In this document: piece after piece, positions 51,747 to 61,400 of the stretch
How the letters are laid out: every line of letters begins with the position of its first letter
Position numbering within the stretch: the first letter of the stretch is position 1
From: Thermomonas fusca DSM 15424
Lineage (GTDB): Bacteria > Pseudomonadota > Gammaproteobacteria > Xanthomonadales > Xanthomonadaceae
Direction: 5' to 3'
Length of the DNA stretch: 64,000 bases
Assembly: GCF_000423885.1 (NCBI RefSeq)
Contig: NZ_AUIV01000002.1
Location: 1 to 64,000, forward strand
The notes under the pieces: generated by a model
Told to the model about the DNA's origin: nothing
Database searches by the model: none
The model's input: only the letters and a program-made list of their open reading frames with translations
Translations under genes and position numbers: made by a program

Positions 51747-51872
51747 ATGAAGGTCCTGTCCTCCCTGAAGTCGGCGAAGGCCCGTCACCGCGACTGCAAG
51801 GTGGTTCGCCGTCGTGGCAAGGTCTTCGTGATCTGCAAGTCCAACCCGCGTTTCAAGGCGCGCCAGCGCTGA
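51747..51872 (+). CDS. rpmJ: 50S ribosomal protein L36 (41-residue form)
   Basis: A 41-residue basic protein reading MKVLSSLKSAKARHRDCKVV, then RRRGKVFVICKSNPRFKARQ and a final Arg. This is the longer L36 variant with the insert after residue 10, in which only part of the four-cysteine zinc motif remains (Cys17 and Cys30), so it is the zinc-independent paralog type also called YkgO. It has its own strong promoter and is followed by a terminator. The gene is divergent from cmk. Confidence 0.95.
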   Translation: MKVLSSLKSAKARHRDCKVVRRRGKVFVICKSNPRFKARQR

Positions 51873-51916
51873 GACCGGCGTGAAGGCGCCGCGCCCTGCG
51901 CGCGGCCCGATCCGTG

Positions 51917-51940
51917 AAGGCCGCCGCAAGGCGGCCTTTT
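51917..51940 (+). terminator. Terminator of rpmJ
   Basis: AAGGCCGCC (51917-51925) and GGCGGCCTT (51930-51938) form a nine-base-pair stem with a GCAA tetraloop, followed by TT. The stop of rpmJ is 44 bases upstream. Confidence 0.85.
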
Positions 51941-51986
51941 GCGTATCGGCATAGAATCCGGCCTCCAACCCCTCGGGAGCTTCGCC

Positions 51987-52316
51987 ATGCGCCGCACGTC
52001 CCGCACCCTCGTCCTTGCCCTGCTCGCCACTGTCTCGGGTATCGCCTGTGCCGGCGATACGCTGCTGATCCAGCGCGTGCAGGAAGAAACCGGCAACCTG
52101 CCCACGCGCGGCCTGCGCATGGCGCAGGTAGAGGCCCGTTTCGGCGCACCGGCCGAACGGCTGGATCGGCGCGGCGGCCAGAAGCAGGCTTGGCCGGTCA
52201 TCGACCGCTGGGTCTATCCCGCCTTCACCGTCTATTTCGAGAAAGGCCGGGTGATCGACGCGGTGGCCAACAAGGCCGGCGCGGACGAGATCGGCCCCAA
52301 GCCCGCCGCCCGCTGA
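51987..52316 (+). CDS. Small exported protein, function unknown
   Basis: A 109-residue protein with a signal peptide (RTLVLALLATVSGIACAGD, cleavage near residue 23). The mature part is polar: ETGNLPTRGLRMAQVEARFGAPAERLDRRGGQKQAWPVIDRWVY in part, with the repeated pattern of a SmpA/BamE-like or phosphodiesterase-inhibitor-like beta fold, which is only a resemblance. The ATG at 51987 has GGGAG with good spacing. It lies between the rpmJ terminator and aguA, and may be co-transcribed with aguA. Confidence 0.7.
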   Translation: MRRTSRTLVLALLATVSGIACAGDTLLIQRVQEETGNLPTRGLRMAQVEARFGAPAERLDRRGGQKQAWPVIDRWVYPAFTVYFEKGRVIDAVANKAGADEIGPKPAAR

Positions 52317-52366
52317 CGCCATCCCTCCCCATCCTGCGCCGCGGCGCGGGACTTTCCTGCAGAACG

Positions 52367-53413
52367 ATGACCGAAATTTCCGTGCGCTTCCCCGCCGAGT
52401 GGGAACCCCAGTCGGCGATCCTGATCGCGTGGCCGCATGCCGGCACCGACTGGGCCGACCGCCTTGGCGACGTCGAGGACACCTACATCGCGCTGGTGCA
52501 GGCAATCACCCGCTTCCAGCCGGTGCTGATCTGCGTGGCCGACGACGACGTCGAAACCTATGCCGACATCCGCCTGCGCTCCAACCGGGTGGACATGGCG
52601 CGGGTGCGGTTCGTGACCGTCGCCTACGACGACACCTGGCTGCGCGATTCCGGGCCGATTTCGCTGCGCGAGGGCGACGGCTTCCGCCTGCTCGATTTCC
52701 GCTTCACCGCCTGGGGCGGCAAGTTCGAAGCCGGCCGCGATGACCTGCTGGTGGAAACGCTGGCCGCGCAGGGCGTGTTCGGCGATACGCCGCGCGAGCG
52801 CGTCGATTTCGCACTGGAAGGCGGCGGCATTGAAACCGACGGCCACGGCACCCTGCTCACCACCTGGCACTGCCTGCACGAACGCCACCCCGATGCCAGT
52901 CGCGAGGAATTGACCGCAATCCTGTCGGCGTGGCTGCACCAGGACCGCGTGCTGTGGTTGGACCACGGCGCGCTGGAGGGCGATGACACCGACGCCCATA
53001 TCGACACCCTGGCCCGCTTCGCGCCCGGCGATGCGATCGTGTTCCAGGCCTGTGATGACCAGGCGGATTCGCACTACGCCGACCTCAAGGCGATGGCCGA
53101 CGAGATTGCCGCGCTGCGCACCCGCGACGGCAGGCCGTATCGCCTGTTCCCGCTGCCGTGGGCCCGGCCGGTCCTCGACTCCGGCGAAGACGGCCAGCCG
53201 CGCCGCCTTGCCGCCAGCTATGCCAACTTCCTGATCGTCAACGGCGCGGTGTTGATGCCGGCTTACGGCGATGCGGCCGACAATGCCGCGGCCGCGGTGC
53301 TGGCGCAGGCGTTCCCCGGCCGCGAAATCGTGCAGGTGCCCTGCCGCCCGCTGATCTGGCAGAACGGCAGCCTGCACTGCATCACCATGCAATTGCCGGA
53401 GGGTCTGGTCTGA
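52367..53413 (+). CDS. aguA: Agmatine deiminase
   Basis: Hydrolyses agmatine to N-carbamoylputrescine. The 348-residue protein of the guanidino-modifying (PAD-like) superfamily has the N-terminal FPAEWEPQSAILIAWPHAGTDW, DDTWLRDSGPISL, the catalytic glycine-rich LEGGGIETDGHGTLLTT and a histidine region (DHGALEGDDTDAHIDTL), with the cysteine nucleophile in NGSLHCITMQLP near the C-terminus. The start at 52367 is ATG with weak Shine-Dalgarno. It overlaps aguB by one base, so the pathway agmatine to putrescine is encoded as one unit. Confidence 0.94.
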   Translation: MTEISVRFPAEWEPQSAILIAWPHAGTDWADRLGDVEDTYIALVQAITRFQPVLICVADDDVETYADIRLRSNRVDMARVRFVTVAYDDTWLRDSGPISLREGDGFRLLDFRFTAWGGKFEAGRDDLLVETLAAQGVFGDTPRERVDFALEGGGIETDGHGTLLTTWHCLHERHPDASREELTAILSAWLHQDRVLWLDHGALEGDDTDAHIDTLARFAPGDAIVFQACDDQADSHYADLKAMADEIAALRTRDGRPYRLFPLPWARPVLDSGEDGQPRRLAASYANFLIVNGAVLMPAYGDAADNAAAAVLAQAFPGREIVQVPCRPLIWQNGSLHCITMQLPEGLV

Positions 53414-54300
53414 TGTCCAGGTACAACAAGCTTCCCGTCGCGCTGGTGCAGGAGCGCAACCATGGCGACGCCGAGGCCAACCTCGCGGTGATCGAAACCC
53501 GCGTGGCCGAGGCTGCAAAATCGGGGGCGAAACTCGTCCTGCTGCAGGAACTGCACAACGGTGCGTACTTCTGCCAACACGAATCCGTCTGCGAATTCGA
53601 CCTGGCCGAACCGATCCCCGGTCCTTCGACCGCGCGTCTGGCGGCGCTGGCGAAGCAGCTCGGCGTTGTGCTGGTCAGCTCGCTGTTCGAGAAGCGCGCC
53701 ACCGGGCTGTACCACAACACCGCGGTGGTCTTTGATGCCGACGGCTCGATTGCCGGCAAGTACCGCAAGATGCACATCCCGGACGATCCGGGGTTCTACG
53801 AGAAGTTCTACTTCACCCCGGGCGACCTCGGCTTCAATCCCATCGATACCAGCGTCGGCCGCCTCGGCGTGCTGGTGTGCTGGGACCAGTGGTATCCGGA
53901 AGGCGCGCGACTGATGGCGCTTGCCGGCGCGGAGCTGCTGCTGTATCCGACCGCGATCGGCTGGGACCCGGACGATGTGCAGGACGAGAAGATACGCCAG
54001 CGCGATGCCTGGGTGCTGTCGCACCGCGGCCACGCCGTGGCCAACGGCCTGCCGGTGCTGTCGTGCAACCGCGTTGGCCATGAAGTTTCGCCGCTGGGCG
54101 CATCCGGCATCGATTTCTGGGGCAACAGCCACGTGCTGGGGCCGCAGGGCGAGTTCATCGCCGAAGCCGGTACCGAGCCAACCCTCCTGCTTGCAGAGGT
54201 GGACATGCAGCGCAGCGAGCGCGTGCGCCGGATCTGGCCGTTCCTGCGCGACCGCCGCATCGACGCCTACGGCGACCTGACGAAGCGCTACCGTGACTGA
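53413..54300 (+). CDS. aguB: N-carbamoylputrescine amidase
   Basis: Nitrilase-superfamily amidase that turns N-carbamoylputrescine into putrescine, CO2 and ammonia. The 295-residue protein has the Glu-Lys-Cys triad in LVLLQELHNGAYFC, KYRKMHIPDDPGFYEKFYFTPG and LVCWDQWYPEGARLMALAGA. It is coupled to aguA by a one-base overlap. The last codons overlap the GTG start of the TraB-family gene. Confidence 0.95.
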   Translation: MSRYNKLPVALVQERNHGDAEANLAVIETRVAEAAKSGAKLVLLQELHNGAYFCQHESVCEFDLAEPIPGPSTARLAALAKQLGVVLVSSLFEKRATGLYHNTAVVFDADGSIAGKYRKMHIPDDPGFYEKFYFTPGDLGFNPIDTSVGRLGVLVCWDQWYPEGARLMALAGAELLLYPTAIGWDPDDVQDEKIRQRDAWVLSHRGHAVANGLPVLSCNRVGHEVSPLGASGIDFWGNSHVLGPQGEFIAEAGTEPTLLLAEVDMQRSERVRRIWPFLRDRRIDAYGDLTKRYRD

Positions 54301-55507
54301 GGCTGCCGCGCAGGACAGCACCAGCTACGCCGGCCAGCCCGTCGTCGAGCTGGAGCGCGACGGTGTCCGCTACACCCTGCTGGGCACCGCCCACGTCTCC
54401 AGGGCCAGCATCGACGCGGTCAACGCCGCCATCGACAGCGGCCGCTTCGACGCGGTGGCAGTGGAGCTGGACGAGCAGCGCCACAAGGCGCTGACCAACC
54501 CGGACGCGCTGGCGCAGCTGGACCTGGTCAAGGTGATCCGCGAGAAGAAGGTGGCGCCGTTCGCGGCCAACCTGGCGCTGGCCGCCTACCAGCGCCGGCT
54601 GGCAGAGCAGCTGGGCATCGAGCCGGGCGCGGAGCTGAAGGCTGCCGCCACCGAGGCGGTGGCGCGCGGGCTGTCGATGCAGCTGATCGACCGCGACGTG
54701 GGCATCACCTTCCGTCGCATCATGCAGGGGCTGAGCTGGTGGGACCGCGCCAAGCTGATCGGCAGCGTGGCCGCCGGCCTGTTCGACCGCGAAGACGTCT
54801 CCGAGGCCGACATCGAGCGGCTGAAGGAAGGCGACATGCTGGAGTCCAGCTTCGGCGAGTTCGCCCGCGAGACGCCGACGCTGTACGCGAGCCTGATCGA
54901 TGAGCGCGACCGCTACATGGCGGCGAAGCTGCGCGAGCGCGCCGACGGTGCCAAGCACGTCCTCGCCGTGGTCGGCGCCGGCCACCTCAAGGGCATGGCG
55001 AAGTACCTCGCCGAAGAGCAGCGCGCTCCGCAGGCGCTGACCGCGGAGCTGGTGCAGGTCCGGCAGAAGCGCAACATCCCGTGGATCACCCTCACCCTGA
55101 TGGTGCTGATCTGCGGCGGCATCGCCTGGGGTTATTTCCACGGCGGCCGCGACCTCGGCCGCGACCTGCTGCTGCAGTGGGTGGCCTGGACCGGCGGGCT
55201 GGCGGCGCTGGGCGCACTGCTGGCGCGCGGGCACGTGCTGAGCATCCTGGCCGCCGCCATCGCTGCGCCGCTGAAGCCGTTCCGCCCCGGCCTGCCGCCG
55301 GGCATGTTCAGCGCGCTGGTGGAAGTGCACCTGCGCAAGCCGGCATACCCCGATTTCCTGGCCCTGCGCGATGACGCGCAGACGCTGGCGGGCTGGTACC
55401 GCAACCGGGTGTGCCGGGTGGTGCTGGTGTTCCTGCTGAGCAACATCGGCAGCGCGATCGGCGTGTGGATTTCCGGCGCCAGCATCCTCGGCCGGCTGAT
55501 CCACTAG
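54293..55507 (+). CDS. TraB/PrgY-family membrane protein
   Basis: A 404-residue protein of the TraB family, which in enterococci inhibits pheromone activity; the bacterial chromosomal role is unclear. The conserved core is YTLLGTAHVSRASIDAVNAAI, then FDAVAVELDEQRHKAL and HVLAVVGAGHLKGMAKYL, with the GxxH...E...GAGH pattern of a putative metalloprotease. The C-terminal third has three to four transmembrane helices (ITLTLMVLICGGIAWGYF; LLARGHVLSILAAAI; VLVFLLSNIGSAIGVWI). It starts with GTG at 54293 inside the aguB end, so it is coupled to the putrescine genes, though no functional link is known. Confidence 0.85.
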   Translation: MTEAAAQDSTSYAGQPVVELERDGVRYTLLGTAHVSRASIDAVNAAIDSGRFDAVAVELDEQRHKALTNPDALAQLDLVKVIREKKVAPFAANLALAAYQRRLAEQLGIEPGAELKAAATEAVARGLSMQLIDRDVGITFRRIMQGLSWWDRAKLIGSVAAGLFDREDVSEADIERLKEGDMLESSFGEFARETPTLYASLIDERDRYMAAKLRERADGAKHVLAVVGAGHLKGMAKYLAEEQRAPQALTAELVQVRQKRNIPWITLTLMVLICGGIAWGYFHGGRDLGRDLLLQWVAWTGGLAALGALLARGHVLSILAAAIAAPLKPFRPGLPPGMFSALVEVHLRKPAYPDFLALRDDAQTLAGWYRNRVCRVVLVFLLSNIGSAIGVWISGASILGRLIH

Positions 55508-55513
55508 CCGGCT

Positions 55514-58219
55514 TCAGACCTGCGCGCTGGCCACGTCCAGCGCCACGTCCATCAGCATCATGTCGTCCGGGTCCACGTTGACCCGGAAGCCCAGCTGGCG
55601 GCACATCCGCAGCATCGTCGCGTTCTCGCGCAGCACCTGGCCTTCCACCGTCTTCAGGCCGACGCTGCGCGCGTATTCGACCATCATCCGCATCAGCTGC
55701 CAGCCGATGCCGTAGCCCTTCAGGTCCGAGCGCACCAGGATGCTGTACTCGCCGTTCTCGAAGTTGGCGTCGGCCAGCAGGTGGACCACGCCCAACAGCT
55801 GGCCGGTATCGGTGCCCAGCGCCACCAGCGCGATCGCCCGCGCGTAGTCGAGCTGGGTCAGGCGGGCGATGAATTCGTGGCTGAAGTGGCGCACGGTGGA
55901 GAAGAACCGCAGCCGCAGGTCCTCGTCGCTGATGCGGCCGAAGAAGTCGCGGAACAGCGCTTCATCCTCGGGCCGCACCGGGCGCACGAACATGCGCTCG
56001 TCGTGGGCGAGGTCGACCTCGCGCTCCCATTCGGACGGATACGGGCGGATCACCATCCGCGAATGCCAGGGCCCGCGGATCGGGCTGTCGTCGGCGGGCG
56101 CAATGGCCACGCGCGCGTCCACCGCCACCACGCCGTCGCGGTCGGCCAGCAGCGGGTTGATGTCCAGTTCGCGCACCTGCGGGATATCGGCGGCCAGCTG
56201 CGCCAGCTTCACCAGCACCAGCGCCACTGCCCGCTCGTCGGCGGCGGGCACGTCGCGGTAGGCCTTGAGGATGCGCGAGACGCGGGTGCGCGCGATCAGC
56301 TCATGGGCCAGCCGCAGGTCCAGCGGCGGCAGCGCCAGCGCCTTGTCGTCGATGACCTCCACCGCGGTGCCGCCGCGGCCGAACACCACCACCGGGCCGA
56401 AGGTCGGATCATCCGCCAGGCCGACGATCAGCTCGCGCGCCTTCGGCTTCAGAACCATCGGTTGCACGGTCATGCCGTCGATGCGCGCTTCCGGCCGCAG
56501 TGCGCGCGTGCGCGCCAGGATCACCTCGGCGGCTTCGCGCACGGCGGCACCGCTGGTCAGGTTCAGGCGCACGCCGTCGACATCGGACTTGTGGACGATG
56601 TCGGGCGAGAGGATCTTCAGCGCGACCGGCGTGCCGGCGGCCAACAGCGGCGCGGCCACCTGCTCGGCATGCGCGGGATCCGTGGCCAGCGCGACCGGAG
56701 TGGCCGGAATGGCGTATGCGCGCAGCAGCGCGGCGACCTCCAGCGGATCCAGCCAGCGCCGGCCCGCGGCCAGCGCACCGTCCACCACCGCGCGCGCGGC
56801 GGCGGTGTCCACTTCGAAATCCTCCGGCAGGCTGGGCGGCGTTTCCATCAATGCGCGTTGCGCCTCGCGGTGGCGTACCAGGTACATGTAACCGCGCACC
56901 GCGTCGGCTTCGCTGGAATAGGTCGGCACCCCCGCCGCATCCAGTCGCGCGATGGCGTCCTGACCGGCGCCGACCCACACGCCCAGCACCGGCTTGCCAT
57001 TGGAGGTCCGTGGCCGACCTGCCAGTACCCCCGCCACCGCCGCGGCCGTGTCATACGATGACGACAGCGCGGTGGGCACGTGCATGGCCAGCACCGCGTC
57101 GTTTTCCGGACTGGCCAGCAGCGCCTCCAGCGAAGCGGCGTAGCGCGCGGCGTCGGCATCGCCGATCACGTCGATGGGGTTGGCCCGCGACCAGGTCGGC
57201 GGCAGCAGCGCCTCCAGCCGCTCGCGGGTGGGATCGTCGATGGTCGCCAGGGTGCCGCCCATGTCCATCAGGCGGTCCACCGCCAGCACGCCGATACCGC
57301 CGCCGTTGGTGAGGATAGCCAGCCGCCGGCCCGGCGCGCTGCGCAGGTGTCCCAGCGTTTCCGCCGCGGCGAACAGCTCGTCCAGCGCCATCACCCGCAG
57401 CAGCCCGGCACGCCGGAACGCGGCGTCGTAGACGCCATCGGAACCCGCCAGCGCGCCGGTATGGGTGGCGGCGGCGCGCGCGCCCTGCGCATGCCGGCCG
57501 GATTTCACAACCACCACCGGCTTGGCGCGCGCGGCGGCGCGGGCGGCCGACATGAACTTGCGCGCGTCCTGGATGGATTCGATGTAGAGCAGGATCGCGC
57601 GGGTCTTCGGATCCTGCGCGAACCAGTCGAGCAGGTCGCCGCCGTCCACGTCCAGCGCATCGCCCAGCGACACCACCGCCGAGAACCCGACCCCGCGCGC
57701 CTTGCCCCATTCCACCAGCCCCGAGGCGATCGCGCCGGACTGCGACACCAGCGCCAGATCGCCAGCCAGCGGCGCACCGGCGGCGAAGCTGGCGTTGAGT
57801 CGGGCATGCGGTGCCATCACGCCAAGGCAGTTGGGCCCGACGATGCGCAGGCCGTGTGCGCGCGCCACGGCCTCGGTCTGTTCCAGCAGCGAGCCGGGGC
57901 CACGCCCCAACCCAGCGGTGACGATGACCGCCGCACGCGCGCCAACCGCGGCGGCATCGGCGATCACCCGCGGCACCGTGGCCGCCGGCGAGGACACCAC
58001 CACCAGCTCGGGCGCGAACCCCAGATCGGCCAGTCGGGCCACCGCCCGTATTCCGTCGATCTGCGGATAGCGCGGATTGACCACGCCCAGCGGCCCGGCG
58101 AAGCCACCTTCGCGCAGGTTGCGCAGGATGGCGCGACCGACCGAGCGTTCGCGCGGACTGGCGCCAACCAGCGCCAGCGAGCGCGGCCGGAACACCGCGT
58201 CCAGTGCGTAGGTACTCAT
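55514..58219 (-). CDS. Pat-like acyl-CoA synthetase/GNAT acetyltransferase
   Basis: A 901-residue protein: an NDP-forming acyl-CoA synthetase part (about 1-700) with CoA-binding RSLALVGASPRERSVGRAILRNL, ligase-CoA region VSQSGAIASGLVEWGKARGVGFSAVVSLGDALDVD and the ATP-grasp domain (KSDVDGVRLNLTSGAAV; VVVFGRGGTAVEVIDD), followed by a C-terminal GNAT domain (about 730-890; YSILVRSDLKGYGIGWQLMRMMVEYAR). This is the layout of Salmonella Pat/YfiQ, the protein lysine acetyltransferase that silences acetyl-CoA synthetase. The phosphate-carrying histidine of the synthetase part is not evident to me, as in Pat enzymes. Confidence 0.9.
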   Translation of the reverse strand: MSTYALDAVFRPRSLALVGASPRERSVGRAILRNLREGGFAGPLGVVNPRYPQIDGIRAVARLADLGFAPELVVVSSPAATVPRVIADAAAVGARAAVIVTAGLGRGPGSLLEQTEAVARAHGLRIVGPNCLGVMAPHARLNASFAAGAPLAGDLALVSQSGAIASGLVEWGKARGVGFSAVVSLGDALDVDGGDLLDWFAQDPKTRAILLYIESIQDARKFMSAARAAARAKPVVVVKSGRHAQGARAAATHTGALAGSDGVYDAAFRRAGLLRVMALDELFAAAETLGHLRSAPGRRLAILTNGGGIGVLAVDRLMDMGGTLATIDDPTRERLEALLPPTWSRANPIDVIGDADAARYAASLEALLASPENDAVLAMHVPTALSSSYDTAAAVAGVLAGRPRTSNGKPVLGVWVGAGQDAIARLDAAGVPTYSSEADAVRGYMYLVRHREAQRALMETPPSLPEDFEVDTAAARAVVDGALAAGRRWLDPLEVAALLRAYAIPATPVALATDPAHAEQVAAPLLAAGTPVALKILSPDIVHKSDVDGVRLNLTSGAAVREAAEVILARTRALRPEARIDGMTVQPMVLKPKARELIVGLADDPTFGPVVVFGRGGTAVEVIDDKALALPPLDLRLAHELIARTRVSRILKAYRDVPAADERAVALVLVKLAQLAADIPQVRELDINPLLADRDGVVAVDARVAIAPADDSPIRGPWHSRMVIRPYPSEWEREVDLAHDERMFVRPVRPEDEALFRDFFGRISDEDLRLRFFSTVRHFSHEFIARLTQLDYARAIALVALGTDTGQLLGVVHLLADANFENGEYSILVRSDLKGYGIGWQLMRMMVEYARSVGLKTVEGQVLRENATMLRMCRQLGFRVNVDPDDMMLMDVALDVASAQV

Positions 58220-58324
58220 CCCGGAACCGTCTCCCGCGTCGCGTTGCGACACACGATAACGCGTCCGGCGTCCACGCTCCGGTTGCCGCAACGGCCGCGA
58301 GGGGGCGATGCCCCTCGGCGGCAC

Positions 58325-61300
58325 TCAGCCCGCCGCCGGCGCCCGCCGCTGCGCGCGGCTCATCCGCGCCCGCTCCAGCAGCCGCGAGCTGCCGGTGCGC
58401 AGGTCATCCAGCAGCGCATAGATGGTCGGCAGGAACAGCAGGCTGACCACGGTGGAGAACGCCAGCCCGCCGGCGATCGCGCGCGCCATCGGGTAGTACG
58501 GCGGCATGCCGTCGGCGGTCTTGGTCGACAGCGCGATCGGGATCATCGCCAGGATCGCGGTACCCATCGTCATCATGATCGGGCGCAGCCGCTCGCGGCT
58601 GCCTTCCACCAGCGCGTCGATGCGCGGCAGGCCGCGGCGGCGGAGGTTGTTGATGTGCTCGATCATCACGATGCCGTTGTTCACCACCACGCCCATCAGC
58701 ACCAGGATGCCGATCACCGCCATGATGTTCATCTCGGTGCCGGTGAGCCAGAACAGCCAGTACACGCCGAAGATCGAGAACAGCACGCAACTCATGATCG
58801 CCAGCGGGAACAGCAGCGATTCGAACACCGCCGCCATGATCACCAGCATCAGCACCAGCGCGATGCCGATCGCGCGGATCATCTGGTCCATGCCGTCGAA
58901 ATTGATGTTGAAGCCGGCGCCGTCGAAGGTATAGCTGTAGCCCGGCGGGAACTGCACGTTCTTCAGGGTGTCCTCGATCGACTTGCGGGCGTCCTGCATG
59001 GAAGCGCCCTGCGCCAGCCCGACCTGCACTTGCAGCATGGTCTGCCGACTCTGGCGCTGGATCTGGGTGGCGGCGGGCGTGGTGTCCACGTCCACCATCG
59101 CCAGCAGCGGCACCTCGGTGCCGTTCGGCGCGCGCACCAGGAAGGTGGACAGGTCCTCCAGGCTGTAGCTGTCCGAGCCGGCGAAACGCACGTTGACCGG
59201 AATCTCGACGTCCTCGCGATGGAAATCACGCAGCGACGAGCCACGCAGCGCCATGCCGACGAACTGCGCCACCTGCTGCGCGCTGAAGCCATAGGCCGCC
59301 GCGCGCTCGCGGTTCACCTGCACCTTCAGTTCGGTGTTGGCATCGCCGGTGTCCACGCGCACGTCGCGCAGCTTCGGATTGCGCGCCAGGATCGGCACGA
59401 TGTCGTCGGCAAGCTCCTTCAGGGTCTGGGTGGAATCGCCGATCAGGCTGAAGGTGATGCCCTGCCCGTCGCCGCTGCCCATGCCACCGGGCCAGCCGAT
59501 GCCGAGCTTGGCGCGCGCGGACTTGGGCAACCCCTTGCGCACTTCCTCGGAAATCTTCTTGTTCTGTTCGGCGTCGTCGATGGTCAGGAACAGGCGGGTC
59601 TGCGCCCAGCCCTGTTCGCTGTAGCGGCTGTAAACGCGGTCGATCTTGAAGTCCTTGCGGTGCGCATTGACGAACTGCTCGACCCGCGCGACTTCCTTGC
59701 CCATCTCCTCCTTGGAATAGGAGCCCTTCCACTGGTAGAAGATGTTGATCTCGGTGGGATCGCTGTCGTCGCCGCTACCGGTGGTGTTCATCATCGGATA
59801 CACGCTGACCAGCGAGATCGCCAGGATCCCGGCCACGCTCCAGCCGCGATGCAGCAGGGTCCAGCGCAGCAGGCGGGCATAGCGCGCCTGCATCCCGGTG
59901 ATGAACGGCGACTTCAGCGCCGGCGGGGTCTTCATCCGCGCCGACAGCATCGGGATCAGGCTGATCGCCACCAGCCACGAGGCCAGCAGCGACACCGAAA
60001 TGGTCACCGCCAACTGGCTCAGGTAGATGGTGATGATGTTCTTCTCGCCGAACAGCATCGGCAAGAACACCACGCAGTGGCAAAGCGTGCCGGCCGACAG
60101 TGCGATGGCCACGTGGCGGGTGCCGATGATCGACGCCAGCCACGGTTTGCCGGGGTACTTCTCGCGCTCCTGGTAGATGCTCTCGACCACCACGACGGCG
60201 TTGTCCACCAGCATGCCCACCGCCAGCAGCAGGCCCATCATCGAGATGATGTTGAGGGTGATCCCGGCGAAATACATGAAGCCCAGGGTCATCGTGAAAC
60301 AGATCGGGATCGCCGTGGACACCATCAGGGTGGATGGCCAGTGGCGCAGGAAGGCATACAGCACCACCACCGACAGCAGCAGGCCGATGCCGCCGGCCTC
60401 CGCCAGCGCCAGCAGCGAGCTGGTCACGGCTTGGCCCTGGTCGTCGGTGACCTCGATCTTCACCCCGCGCATCGCCGGGTCCTGCTCCAACAGCGTGATC
60501 TCCTTGCGCACCATCCGCGACAGATCGACCAGGTTCGCCGCGCGTTCCTTGTAGATGTCCACGCCCACGCTCGGCTTGCCGTCCATCTGCCGCACGTAGT
60601 TCATGCGCTGCGGCTGCAGGTCGACGTCGGCGATGTCGGACAGGCGGGTGCCCTTCTTGTCGATGCGCAGGTCGCGCAGCTGCTGCAGTTGCTGCAGCTC
60701 GCCCAGCGGCTGCACGCGCAGGCGCCGCCCGGCCTCGGTGATCTCGCCGGCGGATACCGCGAAGTTGGCCGCCTGCAGCTTCTGCACCAGCTCGTTCAGC
60801 ACCACGCCGTGCGCGGTCAGGCGGTCCTTGTCCAGCGCCACCAGCACTTCCTGCTTGGCCACGCCTTCCACTTCCACCCGGGCCACGCCGGGCAGGCGCT
60901 CGAGCCGCTGCTTGATGCTGCGTTCGATCAGGTCGGCGCGGGCGGTCAGGTCGATGCTGCTGGTCAGGCGCAGGCTCAGCGCCTCGCGGTCGGAGGTGCT
61001 CCAGCGCTGCACGAAGTAGCGGCGGAAATCGTCCGGCAGCTGGTCGCGGATCGCGTCGATGCGCTCGCGCGCCTCGGAGGCGGCGATGGCGATGTCTCGG
61101 CTCCAGTCGCTGAAGCGCACCTGGATCGAGCCGCCGTCGGCGTTGGCGCGCGAATTCATCGTCTCGATGCCCGGCATCGTTGCCAGCGCCTCCTCGACCG
61201 GGCGCACCAGGTTGCGCTCCACCTCCTCCGGGGTGGAGCCGGGGTACGGCAGCGACACGAAGAAGAACGGGATGGTGGCTTCCGGCTCGGCCTCCAGCGG

Positions 61301-61396
61301 CAGGCGGAAGGAAGCGATCAGGCCGATCGCCACCATCGACACGAACAGCATGATCGTGGTGATGGGGCGACGGATGGAGAGCTCGGTGATGTTCAT
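58325..61396 (-). CDS. RND efflux transporter (HAE1 type), second pump
   Basis: A 1023-residue inner membrane pump of the RND superfamily. It starts MNITELSIRRPITTIMLFVSM and has twelve transmembrane helices and two large periplasmic loops. The proton-relay aspartate is in GLLLAVGMLVDNAVVVVESIYQER (TM4; one aspartate and an asparagine instead of the usual DD). The second half has GVVVNNGIVMIEHINNLRRRG (TM10) and MTMGTAILAMIPIAL. It starts four bases after the stop of the pump upstream, so the two RND proteins are co-transcribed and may form a MdtBC-like hetero-oligomer. Confidence 0.9.
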   Translation of the reverse strand: MNITELSIRRPITTIMLFVSMVAIGLIASFRLPLEAEPEATIPFFFVSLPYPGSTPEEVERNLVRPVEEALATMPGIETMNSRANADGGSIQVRFSDWSRDIAIAASEARERIDAIRDQLPDDFRRYFVQRWSTSDREALSLRLTSSIDLTARADLIERSIKQRLERLPGVARVEVEGVAKQEVLVALDKDRLTAHGVVLNELVQKLQAANFAVSAGEITEAGRRLRVQPLGELQQLQQLRDLRIDKKGTRLSDIADVDLQPQRMNYVRQMDGKPSVGVDIYKERAANLVDLSRMVRKEITLLEQDPAMRGVKIEVTDDQGQAVTSSLLALAEAGGIGLLLSVVVLYAFLRHWPSTLMVSTAIPICFTMTLGFMYFAGITLNIISMMGLLLAVGMLVDNAVVVVESIYQEREKYPGKPWLASIIGTRHVAIALSAGTLCHCVVFLPMLFGEKNIITIYLSQLAVTISVSLLASWLVAISLIPMLSARMKTPPALKSPFITGMQARYARLLRWTLLHRGWSVAGILAISLVSVYPMMNTTGSGDDSDPTEINIFYQWKGSYSKEEMGKEVARVEQFVNAHRKDFKIDRVYSRYSEQGWAQTRLFLTIDDAEQNKKISEEVRKGLPKSARAKLGIGWPGGMGSGDGQGITFSLIGDSTQTLKELADDIVPILARNPKLRDVRVDTGDANTELKVQVNRERAAAYGFSAQQVAQFVGMALRGSSLRDFHREDVEIPVNVRFAGSDSYSLEDLSTFLVRAPNGTEVPLLAMVDVDTTPAATQIQRQSRQTMLQVQVGLAQGASMQDARKSIEDTLKNVQFPPGYSYTFDGAGFNINFDGMDQMIRAIGIALVLMLVIMAAVFESLLFPLAIMSCVLFSIFGVYWLFWLTGTEMNIMAVIGILVLMGVVVNNGIVMIEHINNLRRRGLPRIDALVEGSRERLRPIMMTMGTAILAMIPIALSTKTADGMPPYYPMARAIAGGLAFSTVVSLLFLPTIYALLDDLRTGSSRLLERARMSRAQRRAPAAG

Positions 61397-61400
61397 CCGA